This document shows, piece after piece, positions 49,270 through 55,935 of a DNA stretch of 64,000 nt. Under the pieces are notes generated by a model that was not told the DNA's origin, did no database searches, and was given only the letters and a program-made list of their open reading frames with translations. Every line of letters begins with the position of its first letter. Position 1 is the stretch's first letter. Origin of the DNA: Rhodovulum sp. (GTDB taxonomy: Bacteria; Pseudomonadota; Alphaproteobacteria; Rhodobacterales; Rhodobacteraceae). The position numbers and the translations under genes were made by a program. The stretch is taken from positions 54,703-118,702 of the forward strand of contig JACKKC010000006.1 of the NCBI GenBank assembly GCA_020637615.1, given 5' to 3'.

Positions 49270-49772
49270 AGGGCCGCGCCCGACATCTGATCCTCGGCGG
49301 GCTGGTCACCCTGGTGCTCATCGCCGTCGTCGCCTGGTTCTCCGCGGCGCCGCAATGGCGCAGCCTGCCCGAGCAGACCGCGCTGCTGCGCCTGAGCTTC
49401 ACCCATGGCGGGGACCGTAGCGCCGCCTGCCGCGACCGGACCGAGGAGGAACTGGCCGCCCTGCCGAAGAACATGCGCGCGCGCCAGATCTGCGACCGCC
49501 GCCGGCCGCCGATCTTCGTGGAGCTCGAGGTGGACGGCGCCACCGTCTTCGCGGCGGAGCGCGATCCCTCGGGGCTCGCGGGCAGCGGCCCGTCGCGGGT
49601 CTACGAGCGGTTGCTCCTGCCGGCGGGCCCCCATGACCTGACGGTGCGGATGCGCGACCGTCCGGATACCGAGGGCTTCGACTACGAGGCGACCCGCCGG
49701 GTCGAACTGGCGCCGGCGCAGAGCTTCGTCATCGATTTCCGCCCTGCGGAGGGCGGTTTCGTGTTTCACTGA
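49266..49772 (+). CDS. Membrane-anchored hypothetical protein of the haem-copper operon
   Basis: 168 residues. One N-terminal helix (HLILGGLVTLVLIAVVAWF) anchors a periplasmic domain with a CRDR...QICDRR cysteine pair and a beta-rich C-terminal part (FVELEVDGATVFAAERDP... YERLLLPAGPHDLTVRMRD). No family recognised. Translational coupling (ATGA) with the cytochrome b fusion marks it as part of the complex or its assembly. Confidence 0.7.
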   Translation: MKGRARHLILGGLVTLVLIAVVAWFSAAPQWRSLPEQTALLRLSFTHGGDRSAACRDRTEEELAALPKNMRARQICDRRRPPIFVELEVDGATVFAAERDPSGLAGSGPSRVYERLLLPAGPHDLTVRMRDRPDTEGFDYEATRRVELAPAQSFVIDFRPAEGGFVFH

Positions 49773-49789
49773 ACCGGGGGAGGATGGCC

Positions 49790-50197
49790 ATGGCACCGAT
49801 CGCGTGGAAGCCCGAATACAGCGTCGGCAATCCGGCGGTCGATCACGAGCATCAGGAGCTGATCGACCTTGTCAACAGCACCGCCGCGGCGATCCTCGAC
49901 CGCCGCCCGGATGCCGACATCCAGCGCGGCTTCGGCGATCTCTTCCGGGCGATCTCGGCGCATTTCGCGCTGGAGGAGCAGCAGATGCGGGCGCATGGCT
50001 ACGACCAGACCGACCAGCACAAGGCGGATCACGAGCGGCTGCTGGACGAGCTGCGCGACATCATGGACGGTGCCGGCGCCCATCCCCAGACCGCGGCCGA
50101 CCGGCTGGTGGAGGCCCTGGAGGCCTGGTTCGCCAATCATTTCCGCGTGCACGATTCCCGGCTCCACCTCCGGCTCGGCCCGCACGATCACGGCTGA
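49790..50197 (+). CDS. Bacteriohemerythrin
   Basis: 135 residues, a single hemerythrin domain with the di-iron ligand set His21, His58, Glu62, His77, His81, His117 and Asp122 (DHEH, HFALEEQ, HKADHER, HFRVHDS). Such proteins bind O2 or NO reversibly. It is last of the haem-copper operon, so it could deliver or buffer the gas substrate. The second ATG is preferred because GGGGGAGG stands 6 bases before it; the first ATG abuts that site. Confidence 0.9.
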   Translation: MAPIAWKPEYSVGNPAVDHEHQELIDLVNSTAAAILDRRPDADIQRGFGDLFRAISAHFALEEQQMRAHGYDQTDQHKADHERLLDELRDIMDGAGAHPQTAADRLVEALEAWFANHFRVHDSRLHLRLGPHDHG

Positions 50198-50426
50198 GCG
50201 CGAGCACACGCGCCGACGGCCGTCGCGGCGATCGAAAAGGCCCCCAGCCCGATCGACCGGCGGCGGCCGGGCCGCGCCGGCCTCGGGAAGGGGCGGCGCG
50301 GCCCAATGCCCGGACGGACGCCAGGCGGCGCCCGTCGTGCCCTGCGGCGCGGGCAGCGCGGGGCGCGGCCTTTTCCGGAATTCGGCCTCGGGCCGCAGGG
50401 TCGGTCAGGCGGAAGGGCCGCTGGCT
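50198..50426. repeat. GC-rich intergenic element, copy 2 of the second repeat family
   Basis: It shares ordered blocks (agcccgatcgacc, cgggccgcgccggcc, gcgcggggcgcg, ggcggaagggc) with the element after pleD. It stands between the convergent hemerythrin and phyR genes and has hairpin potential. No gene. Confidence 0.45.
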
Positions 50427-51221
50427 TCAGGCGGTGGCCTCGGCGCTTTCGTTGAAGAAGAGCGCCTGGCTGATCAGCGCCTTGACCATGTTCTCCTCGA
50501 AGGGCTTGGTCACGAGGAAGGTCGGCTCGGGCCGCAGCCCGGTCAGCAGATGCTCGGGATAGGCGGTGATGAAGATCACCGGCAGCGCGTCGCTGCGCAG
50601 GATGTCGTTGATCGCGTCGATCCCCGAAGAGCCGTCGGCGAGCTCGATGTCGGCGAGCACCATCCCCGGGCGGTCGGCGCGGAAGAGCTCGAGCGCCTCG
50701 GCATGGGTTCGGGCGATGCCGGTGACGCGGTGCCCGAGCGCGGTCACCATGTGCTCGATGTCCATGGCGATCAGCGGCTCGTCCTCGATGATCATGATCG
50801 CGGTGGCCACCTGCCGCGAGATCTCCTCGGCGGCAAGGGCGAGAAGCGCCTCGACCTCGGCCGAGTCGCGTTCGAGGATCGTGGCGATCTCGGCGCGCGA
50901 GAAGCCCTCCACCGAGCCGAGCAGGAAGGCCTGGCGGGCCTCCGCCGGCACGGGGCCGAGATTGGCGGCGGCGCGCTGTTCCCAGGCGAAGGGGGAGGGG
51001 CGGGGCCCGACCGCGACCTTCAGCGTCGGAAAGAGCCGCGCGAAGAGGCGGAAGAGCCCGATCCGGTCGTTCGGCGCCTCGGGAAAGAGCGAGACATCCG
51101 CGATCAGCGCCTCCAGCATGGCGGCGACATAGGCGTCGCCCGTGGCCTGCGACCCGGTGATCGCCCGCGAGAAGCGACGCAGATACGGCAGATGTGGCGC
51201 GATGCGGGTGGCGAGCGGCAT
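50427..51221 (-). CDS. phyR: General stress response regulator PhyR
   Basis: 264 residues, the standard PhyR layout: an N-terminal sigma-like domain (LPYLRRFSRAITGSQATGDAYVAAML ... FSRAEIATILERDSAEVEALL) that mimics EcfG, and a C-terminal receiver (IMIIEDEPLIAMDIEHMV, phospho-Asp in VLADIELADGSSG, Lys in LVTKPF). Phosphorylated PhyR sequesters NepR and frees EcfG. Divergent from nepR-ecfG, with an EcfG promoter of its own. Confidence 0.96.
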   Translation of the reverse strand: MPLATRIAPHLPYLRRFSRAITGSQATGDAYVAAMLEALIADVSLFPEAPNDRIGLFRLFARLFPTLKVAVGPRPSPFAWEQRAAANLGPVPAEARQAFLLGSVEGFSRAEIATILERDSAEVEALLALAAEEISRQVATAIMIIEDEPLIAMDIEHMVTALGHRVTGIARTHAEALELFRADRPGMVLADIELADGSSGIDAINDILRSDALPVIFITAYPEHLLTGLRPEPTFLVTKPFEENMVKALISQALFFNESAEATA

Positions 51222-51269
51222 GCGGTGAACTCCCTTGTCCGGCACCGGCGGCGGCGCGGCTTCCCCTCC

Positions 51270-51294
51270 AACGCCGGCTCGAAAAAATAGTTCC
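51270..51294 (-). promoter_or_regulatory. EcfG-dependent promoter of phyR
   Basis: GGAAC-N16-CGTT reading toward phyR, an exact match to the alphaproteobacterial EcfG consensus. A second GGAAC (51303-51307) faces nepR, but its -10 region (GCTT/CTTT) is weak. Confidence 0.8.
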
Positions 51295-51369
51295 GGGTCG
51301 CGGGAACTTTTCGCCTGCCGGCGCTTTTTCCCGATCCGAGGCCGGTGTCGCAAGGATATGTGTAGCGGT

Positions 51370-51585
51370 ATGACCCAACCACCCAAGCCCGGCGGAGGCG
51401 CCGGAACGGCAACCGGGCCCCGCGGCCGCAACGGCGCGGTGCCGGAGCCCCATGACGAGATCGCCAGCAAGCTGCGGGCGCTCTATGCCGAGATCGAGCG
51501 CGAGCCGATCCCTGCCGAGCTGATCGACCTGCTGGAGCGGCTCGATGCCGCCGAGGAACGCGAGAGGGACGGCGACCAGCCATGA
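51370..51585 (+). CDS. nepR: Anti-sigma factor NepR
   Basis: 71 residues with the NepR core IASKLRALYAEIEREPIPAELIDLLERLDA, two amphipathic helices that clamp EcfG or PhyR. A disordered Gly/Pro-rich N-terminus precedes it. Its stop overlaps the ecfG start by 4 bases. Located between phyR and ecfG as in most alphaproteobacteria. Confidence 0.93.
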   Translation: MTQPPKPGGGAGTATGPRGRNGAVPEPHDEIASKLRALYAEIEREPIPAELIDLLERLDAAEERERDGDQP

Positions 51586-52139
51586 GCGATGCACAGCCGA
51601 GCTTCAAGGCGGCGCTGCTCGCCGCGCTGCCCTCCCTGCGCGCCTTCGCGCTGTCGCTCAGCGGCCGCGCCGACGTGGCCGACGACCTCGTCCAGGAAAC
51701 CGTGATGAAGGCCTGGGCGAAGCAGGCCGATTTCAGGCTCGGCACCAATATCCAGGCATGGCTCGTGACCATCCTGCGCAACACCTTCTACAGCCAGATG
51801 CGCAAGCGCGGTCGCGAGGTGCAGGACAGCGAGGGCACCTTCACCGCACGGCTGAGCGTGCCGCCGGCGCAGGACGGGGTGCTCGATCTGAGCGACTTCC
51901 GCCGCGCGCTGGCCGAACTGCCCGACGACCAGCGCGAGGCGCTCCTCCTGGTGGGCGCCTCGGGCTTCTCCTACGAGGAGGCCGCGGGCATCTGCGGCTG
52001 CGCCGTCGGCACGGTCAAGAGCCGGGTCAGCCGCGCGCGGTCGCGGCTCCAGGAGATCCTCGGGATCGCGGGCGCTTCCGACTACGGCCCCGACGGCAAG
52101 CAGGGCGGCACCACTACCTGGCGCGCCTTCGCCACCTGA
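51582..52139 (+). CDS. ecfG: General stress sigma factor EcfG
   Basis: A 185-residue ECF sigma factor. Region 2 is ALSLSGRADVADDLVQETVMKAW with FRLGTNIQAWLVTILRNTFYSQMRKR, the characteristic EcfG segment. Region 4 is LAELPDDQREALLLVGASGFSYEEAAGICGCAVGTVKSRVSRARSRL. It directs RNA polymerase to GGAAC-N16/17-CGTT promoters, at least five of which occur within the next 3 kb. Confidence 0.96.
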   Translation: MSDAQPSFKAALLAALPSLRAFALSLSGRADVADDLVQETVMKAWAKQADFRLGTNIQAWLVTILRNTFYSQMRKRGREVQDSEGTFTARLSVPPAQDGVLDLSDFRRALAELPDDQREALLLVGASGFSYEEAAGICGCAVGTVKSRVSRARSRLQEILGIAGASDYGPDGKQGGTTTWRAFAT

Positions 52140-52299
52140 CCCCGCGAAAGCGCCGGCGCCGGCGTCGGTCCATGCCCGCCGCGCAGACAGACGAAGGGCG
52201 CGGCCCCGCGGCCGCGCCCCCGATCGGATCGTTTCGCTCCCGAATGCCCTCGCGTCTTCGCGCCGGTGGGCGCAATCCGGGCAGGGCGCCGGCCTGGGC

Positions 52300-52602
52300 T
52301 CAGCGGCGCAGGAACCACGCTAGCAGCAGGCCGAAGCCGAGCAAGGCCAGCGCCGCGGATTCGACCGGGCGGTCGCGGACCGTCGCCAGCGCCCGGTCCT
52401 CGGCATGGCGGAGGTCGCGGCCCAGGGATCTCGCCGAGGCGCGCGCGTCCCGGCGGATCCGGCGCAGGCCGCCCCGCCCGTCCTCGGCGAGCGTCCCGGC
52501 GAGGCGTTCGATCTCGTCGCGCAGATGCGCGAGCTCGGCTTCGAGTTCCGCGCGATCCGGCGCGTCGGCGAGGACGGATTTGAGCTTCTCGACGGTGGTC
52601 AT
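52300..52602 (-). CDS. DUF883/ElaB-type membrane-anchored stress protein
   Basis: 100 residues: a long amphipathic helical region (LKSVLADAPDRAELEAELAHLRDEIERLAGTL) and a C-terminal membrane helix (PVESAALALLGFGLLLAWFLRR), the layout of YqjD/ElaB proteins that tether ribosomes to the inner membrane. AAAGGAG precedes the ATG. Part of the stress-gene island. Confidence 0.8.
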   Translation of the reverse strand: MTTVEKLKSVLADAPDRAELEAELAHLRDEIERLAGTLAEDGRGGLRRIRRDARASARSLGRDLRHAEDRALATVRDRPVESAALALLGFGLLLAWFLRR

Positions 52603-52651
52603 CGTTGTCTCCTTTCTCGATCGAGTTGCGGGCCTTCGGGCCGCGACGGCG

Positions 52652-52679
52652 CCGGGCGCCGCCATGGGGCGGCGCCCGG
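52652..52679. terminator. 12-bp GC hairpin between the PRC-barrel and DUF883 genes
   Basis: CCGGGCGCCGCC-atgg-GGCGGCGCCCGG, perfect. No T-run follows on either strand, so it may attenuate rather than end the minus-strand transcript. Confidence 0.5.
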
Positions 52680-52708
52680 TCCTGGTGTCGGCTCCTGGCG
52701 CAGGAGCG

Positions 52709-53221
52709 TCAGCCCTCGTAGGGCTCACGGCCCTCGAGCGATTCCGGCGTCAGGCTGGTGCGGACCTCGATCACGTCGTTGGTGTCCTTGATGATGTCGA
52801 GTTCCTCCATCGACAGGAGCACCGTGTCCGAGCCGAAGCCGAGGAATCCGCCGAATGTCGCCGCGACATTCTCGACCTTGCCGTCGTCGGACAGCAGCAC
52901 GTCGTCGATCGAGGCGACCTTCTCGCCGTCGAAGGTCTTGATGTCCGCGCCGATCAGGTTCTCCGCGGAGACCGTGGAGGGATCCATCTCCTCCCAGCCC
53001 TCCGGTATGGCGACCATGGCGGGGTCGCCGAGAGGCGCCGCCTCCTCGGCAGTCATCTCGGCGTCGGGGCTTTCCATCACCTCGGCCGGCGGGGCTTCGT
53101 TCTCGACGACCGGAGCGGCCGGATCGGCGGCCGGGTCGGTCGTCTCGGTGGCGGTCTGGGCGAAGGCGCCCGTGGCCAGGAGCGCGCCGAGCGCGGTCGT
53201 GGCGAAGAGGGTCTTGAACAT
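52709..53221 (-). CDS. Secreted PRC-barrel domain protein
   Basis: 170 residues: a signal peptide (MFKTLFATTALGALLATGAFAQ), an acidic Pro/Ala/Glu-rich linker, then a PRC-barrel domain (LIGADIKTFDGEKVASIDDVLLSDDGKVENV... LGFGSDTVLLSMEELDI). Such periplasmic PRC-barrel proteins are common stress-induced genes of unknown biochemical role. AGGAGAAGG precedes the ATG and an EcfG promoter lies about 55 bases upstream. Confidence 0.85.
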   Translation of the reverse strand: MFKTLFATTALGALLATGAFAQTATETTDPAADPAAPVVENEAPPAEVMESPDAEMTAEEAAPLGDPAMVAIPEGWEEMDPSTVSAENLIGADIKTFDGEKVASIDDVLLSDDGKVENVAATFGGFLGFGSDTVLLSMEELDIIKDTNDVIEVRTSLTPESLEGREPYEG

Positions 53222-53276
53222 CCTTCTCTCCTTTGTCTTGCGACCGGCGTTTCCTGCCGGCCTTCGATGCTCGTTC

Positions 53277-53301
53277 AACGCGTGGGTTCCGTGGGGGTTC
53301 C
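53277..53301 (-). promoter_or_regulatory. EcfG-dependent promoter of the PRC-barrel gene
   Basis: GGAAC-N16-CGTT, exact consensus, about 56 bases before the ATG. Confidence 0.8.
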
Positions 53302-53465
53302 GCGTGTCGCGTCCTTGCGCGAAATCCTGCTATGTCACGGAAAATGTGCGAAAAAGCCGCCGCCTCCCATGCGGTGCCAGCCGGCTGCGGCTGCCGTCGC
53401 CCGGCAGGGCTTGTGCCCGCACCGCGCGACCTGCGGCCCGACGAAACGCCCCGGGCCGCCGGGTA

Positions 53466-53496
53466 GAAAAAAGGGCGCCTCCCTTCGGAGACGCCC
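53466..53496 (-). terminator. Rho-independent terminator of the CsbD gene
   Basis: On the minus strand, GGGCGTCTCC-GAAG-GGAGGCGCCC is followed by six T. It starts about 26 bases after the CsbD stop. Confidence 0.85.
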
Positions 53497-53521
53497 AGTT
53501 GGGGAACACCCCGGAAAAGGA

Positions 53522-53719
53522 TCAGAGGCCGGCCATCCAGCTGTCGATCTGCCGTTCGGCCTCGTCCTTCGTGACGCCGTAGCGATGCTGGATCTTGCCG
53601 GCGAGTTCGCGCCGGTCGCCCTTGGCTTCCTGCAGGTCGTTGTCGGTCAGCTTGCCCCATTGCTGCTGGGCCTTGCCGGTCCATTCCGTCCACTTGCCTT
53701 CGATCTGGTCCCAGTTCAT
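53522..53719 (-). CDS. CsbD-family stress protein
   Basis: 65 residues, MNWDQIEGKWTEWTGKAQQQWGKLTDNDL..., the typical CsbD (sigma-B/EcfG-controlled) hydrophilic protein with GK(A/L)xQxWGKLTD. Function unknown; strongly stress-induced in other bacteria. An EcfG promoter and AAAGGAG are upstream, a terminator downstream: a complete single-gene unit. Confidence 0.93.
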   Translation of the reverse strand: MNWDQIEGKWTEWTGKAQQQWGKLTDNDLQEAKGDRRELAGKIQHRYGVTKDEAERQIDSWMAGL

Positions 53720-53766
53720 GTCCGTCTCCTTTCTCTGCGAGCCGCCGCTGCGGCTCTCACCGGGCA

Positions 53767-53791
53767 AACGTCGCCCGGCGGGAGGCGTTCC
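53767..53791 (-). promoter_or_regulatory. EcfG-dependent promoter of the CsbD gene
   Basis: GGAAC-N16-CGTT, exact consensus, about 48 bases before the ATG. Confidence 0.8.
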
Positions 53792-53816
53792 ACGCCAACC
53801 GCGGCACCGGCGGCGT

Positions 53817-54314
53817 TCAGCCGGTGACGATCGCGCGCAGCATCCAGGCGGCCTTCTCGTGGACGGTGGAGCGCTGGGTGGCGATATCGGCGGTCACGAT
53901 GTCGCCGTGTTCCTCGGCGAGGGCGGCGAGCTCATGCATCCGCGTCGCCACCGTCTCATGGTCGGTGCGCAGGTCGTCCACCATGTCCCCGGCATCGGGC
54001 GGCTGGTCGAGATCGCCGAGCACCGAGCCCTCCGCGATATCGGCGAATCGCATGGCCGTCAGCTGCCCGAGCGCGCGGATGCGTTCGGCCAGCACGTCGG
54101 CGGCCGCGAAGAGATCCTCGTATTGCGCCTCGGTCAGCTTGTGCAGCGAGTAGAAGAGCGGCCCCGTGACGTTCCAGTGATAGGCGTGGGTCTTGAACAT
54201 CAGCCGGTAGGTGTCGGCCAGCGTGCCGCCCAGGGCCTTCGCCAGGGCCTTCTGGCCGTCGACGCCGGTCGCGGGGCTGGCGGGGCGCGGCTTGGTCTCG
54301 AGTACTGTGGTCAT
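53817..54314 (-). CDS. dps: Dps-family DNA-binding ferritin
   Basis: 165 residues, ferritin-like four-helix fold. The Dps ferroxidase ligands are visible in KTHAYHWNVTGPLFYSLHKLTEAQYEDLFAAADVLAERIRALG (His, Asp/Glu). The short N-terminal tail has Lys/Arg for DNA contact. It forms dodecamers that oxidise Fe2+ with H2O2 and shield DNA. A strong AGGAGGAG site precedes the ATG. No clear EcfG site is seen directly upstream, unlike its neighbours. Confidence 0.93.
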   Translation of the reverse strand: MTTVLETKPRPASPATGVDGQKALAKALGGTLADTYRLMFKTHAYHWNVTGPLFYSLHKLTEAQYEDLFAAADVLAERIRALGQLTAMRFADIAEGSVLGDLDQPPDAGDMVDDLRTDHETVATRMHELAALAEEHGDIVTADIATQRSTVHEKAAWMLRAIVTG

Positions 54315-54347
54315 GGGAACGGATCTCCTCCTGTTTGGGGGTGAGAG

Positions 54348-54388
54348 AAAAAGCCGCCGGGCCGCGGGGTTCGTCCCACGGCCCGGCC
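54348..54388 (-). terminator. Terminator of the DUF1328 gene
   Basis: Minus-strand GCCGGGCCG...CGGCCCGGC hairpin followed by GGCTTTTTC, between the DUF1328 and dps genes. Confidence 0.65.
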
Positions 54389-54416
54389 TGTGCTTGGCAG
54401 ATCATGGCAGCCCCGA

Positions 54417-54587
54417 TCAGGGCGCCCGGCCGCGAAGCGCCCGCGCGATGAGTGCCACCGCGAAGAGTACGATGAAGACGAAGAACAGGATCTGCGCGAT
54501 CCCGGCCGAAGCGGAAGCGATGCCGCCGAAGCCGAAGAGTGCCGCGACCAGCGCGACGGCCAGAAAGACGAGTGCCCAGTAGAGCAT
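54417..54587 (-). CDS. DUF1328 small membrane protein
   Basis: 56 residues, two hydrophobic helices: MLYWALVFLAVALVAALFGFGGIA and AQILFFVFIVLFAVALI, ending in a basic tail. This is the standard DUF1328/YtjA pattern. AGGGAGATCC precedes the ATG; an EcfG promoter lies about 34 bases upstream. Role unknown; stress-induced in relatives. Confidence 0.9.
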   Translation of the reverse strand: MLYWALVFLAVALVAALFGFGGIASASAGIAQILFFVFIVLFAVALIARALRGRAP

Positions 54588-54620
54588 GACGGATCTCCCT
54601 CTATGGTTCATGCTCTCTGA

Positions 54621-54645
54621 AACGCGCGAGGGAGGCGCGGGTTCC
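54621..54645 (-). promoter_or_regulatory. EcfG-dependent promoter of the DUF1328 gene
   Basis: GGAAC-N16-CGTT, exact consensus. Confidence 0.8.
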
Positions 54646-54661
54646 TGTCGCTCCGGCCGGG

Positions 54662-54910
54662 TCAGCGATCGGTGGGCGTGCCGCCGAGCCGCCCGTGCAG
54701 GTCGGCCACGTCCTTCTCGACCTGGTCATAGGCCTGCGCCCGCGCCGCGGGCGCATGCGCGTGGCTCTCCTCGAATCGCTCCGAGATCGCCTCCAGGAGG
54801 TGGCCGATATCCGCCCAGTCCATGCTGCTGCGCGTTTCGGCGCGGGCCCGCGCATCGTCGATGCGCGCCTGCAGTTCCGCGCGGCGCCGGGAAAGATCTT
54901 CTTCTGCCAT
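54662..54910 (-). CDS. Hypothetical 82-residue helical protein of the stress island
   Basis: A charged, all-helical protein: MAEEDLSRRRAELQARIDDARARAE..., with a predicted coiled coil and no Cys or membrane segment. No family recognised. AAGGCAGG precedes the ATG and an EcfG-like site (N17 spacing) lies about 35 bases upstream, which supports it being a real, stress-controlled gene. Confidence 0.65.
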   Translation of the reverse strand: MAEEDLSRRRAELQARIDDARARAETRSSMDWADIGHLLEAISERFEESHAHAPAARAQAYDQVEKDVADLHGRLGGTPTDR

Positions 54911-54944
54911 GATCGTGGCCTGCCTTTCGGTAAAGGGTATTATC

Positions 54945-54970
54945 AACGCGCGCCGGCCCCGGTTGGTTCC
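54945..54970 (-). promoter_or_regulatory. EcfG-like promoter of the 82-residue gene
   Basis: GGAAC-N17-CGTT; the spacer is one base longer than the neighbouring sites, within the accepted range. Confidence 0.65.
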
Positions 54971-55009
54971 CCTCCAGGGCGGCTGGCGCGCAGATTTTTT
55001 TGCGTTCCC

Positions 55010-55034
55010 GGAACGATCCGCCCGTTGTGGCGTT
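55010..55034 (+). promoter_or_regulatory. EcfG-dependent promoter of the MgtC-family gene
   Basis: GGAAC-N16-CGTT, exact consensus on the plus strand, ending only 11 bases before the proposed ATG. Confidence 0.75.
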
Positions 55035-55045
55035 TCGCGAATCTC

Positions 55046-55573
55046 ATGGATGCGCTTCTGAGCGAGATTACGGTCGCGCCGACCATTCCCTGGGCGGTGC
55101 TGGTTCTCCGGCTGGCCGGGGCGTTGCTGCTCTGCGGCCTGATCGGGCTGGAACGGGAAAGCCGCGACCGCCCGGCCGGATTGCGCACCCATATGATGGT
55201 GGGGCTCGCGTCGGCGGTCTATTGCATCGTCCTTCTGGAAATGATCGCGGCCTTCGGGGAGGGTGAGGGCCAGCTCCGGCTCGACCCGGTGCGGCTGATC
55301 GAGGCGGTGACGAGCGGCGTGGCCTTTCTGGCAGCGGGGATGATCGTCTTCGCCAAGGGCGAGGTCCGGGGTCTGACCACGGGCACCAGCCTCTGGCTCG
55401 CCGCCGCGGTCGGGCTCGCCGTCGGGCTGGGGCTCTGGCCGGTGGCGGTGCTGGCAACGATCCTCGCACTGGTCGTCGTGGGGCTCCTGAAACGCGCGGA
55501 GCGCGCCGCCCGGCGCGGCGAGTCGGCGCGACCGGCCTCGGCCGGATCCGGGGGAGACGATCGGGTGGAGTGA
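55046..55573 (+). CDS. MgtC/SapB-family membrane protein
   Basis: 175 residues, four to five hydrophobic helices with the MgtC core LLCGLIGLERESRDRPAGLRTHMMVGLASAVY and GVAFLAAGMIVFAKGEVRGLTTGTSLWLAAAVGLAVGLG. It lacks the C-terminal ACT-like domain of Salmonella MgtC. MgtC-like proteins restrain F-ATPase or support survival in low Mg2+ and stress. There is no visible Shine-Dalgarno, and the EcfG -10 is so close that the transcript would have a leader of only a few bases. Confidence 0.88.
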   Translation: MDALLSEITVAPTIPWAVLVLRLAGALLLCGLIGLERESRDRPAGLRTHMMVGLASAVYCIVLLEMIAAFGEGEGQLRLDPVRLIEAVTSGVAFLAAGMIVFAKGEVRGLTTGTSLWLAAAVGLAVGLGLWPVAVLATILALVVVGLLKRAERAARRGESARPASAGSGGDDRVE

Positions 55574-55935
55574 GACGACCCCTGGCCGGAGCGTCAGATT
55601 GGCAACGTTGGGGCGCAGGGCCTTCAGAGGCATCCCGTTCGGCAGTGCGCCTGTGTCGTCCGCGTTCCGCGCGCGTCCGGCGTCACCATCCCGCCCGGCG
55701 GGCACCGCCGGGCAGCGCCCGACCGGCCCCGTCACGCCGAAGGCGTGCCTCCGGCACGACGCGGGCGCTCCGCACCCGCCGGGTCGGGCGCTGCCCTCTT
55801 CTTGCTCGGGGGCGGTCGAGGAAGAAAGAAGGATCGGCACATGCGACAGCCCCGGCGGGGCCTTGGCGCGGGCTTGAAATCCTGCCACTAACCGACACAT
55901 GATCGGTGCGAAGCCGTTTCGAACGGAGTGATGGC
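55574..55935. other. Intergenic region holding repeat copy C, upstream of cysE
   Basis: 362 bases with no gene. Most of it is the palindromic repeat. The last 70 bases (ctgccactaaccgacacatgatcgg) probably carry the cysE promoter. Confidence 0.55.
55686..55840. repeat. Dispersed palindromic intergenic repeat, copy C (most complete)
   Basis: It contains a perfect 15-bp inverted repeat, gggcagcgcccgacc (55710-55724) and ggtcgggcgctgccc (55782-55796), enclosing two small hairpins acgccgaaggcgt and gtgcctccggcac. It ends with cggtcgaggaagaaagaagga, matching copies A (3.7 kb) and B (10.2 kb). Confidence 0.75.

Noticed and set aside
54315..54416. EcfG promoter for dps
   Set aside because: No GGAAC/CGTT pair in the correct orientation; the GGAAC seen overlaps the ribosome-binding region on the wrong strand.
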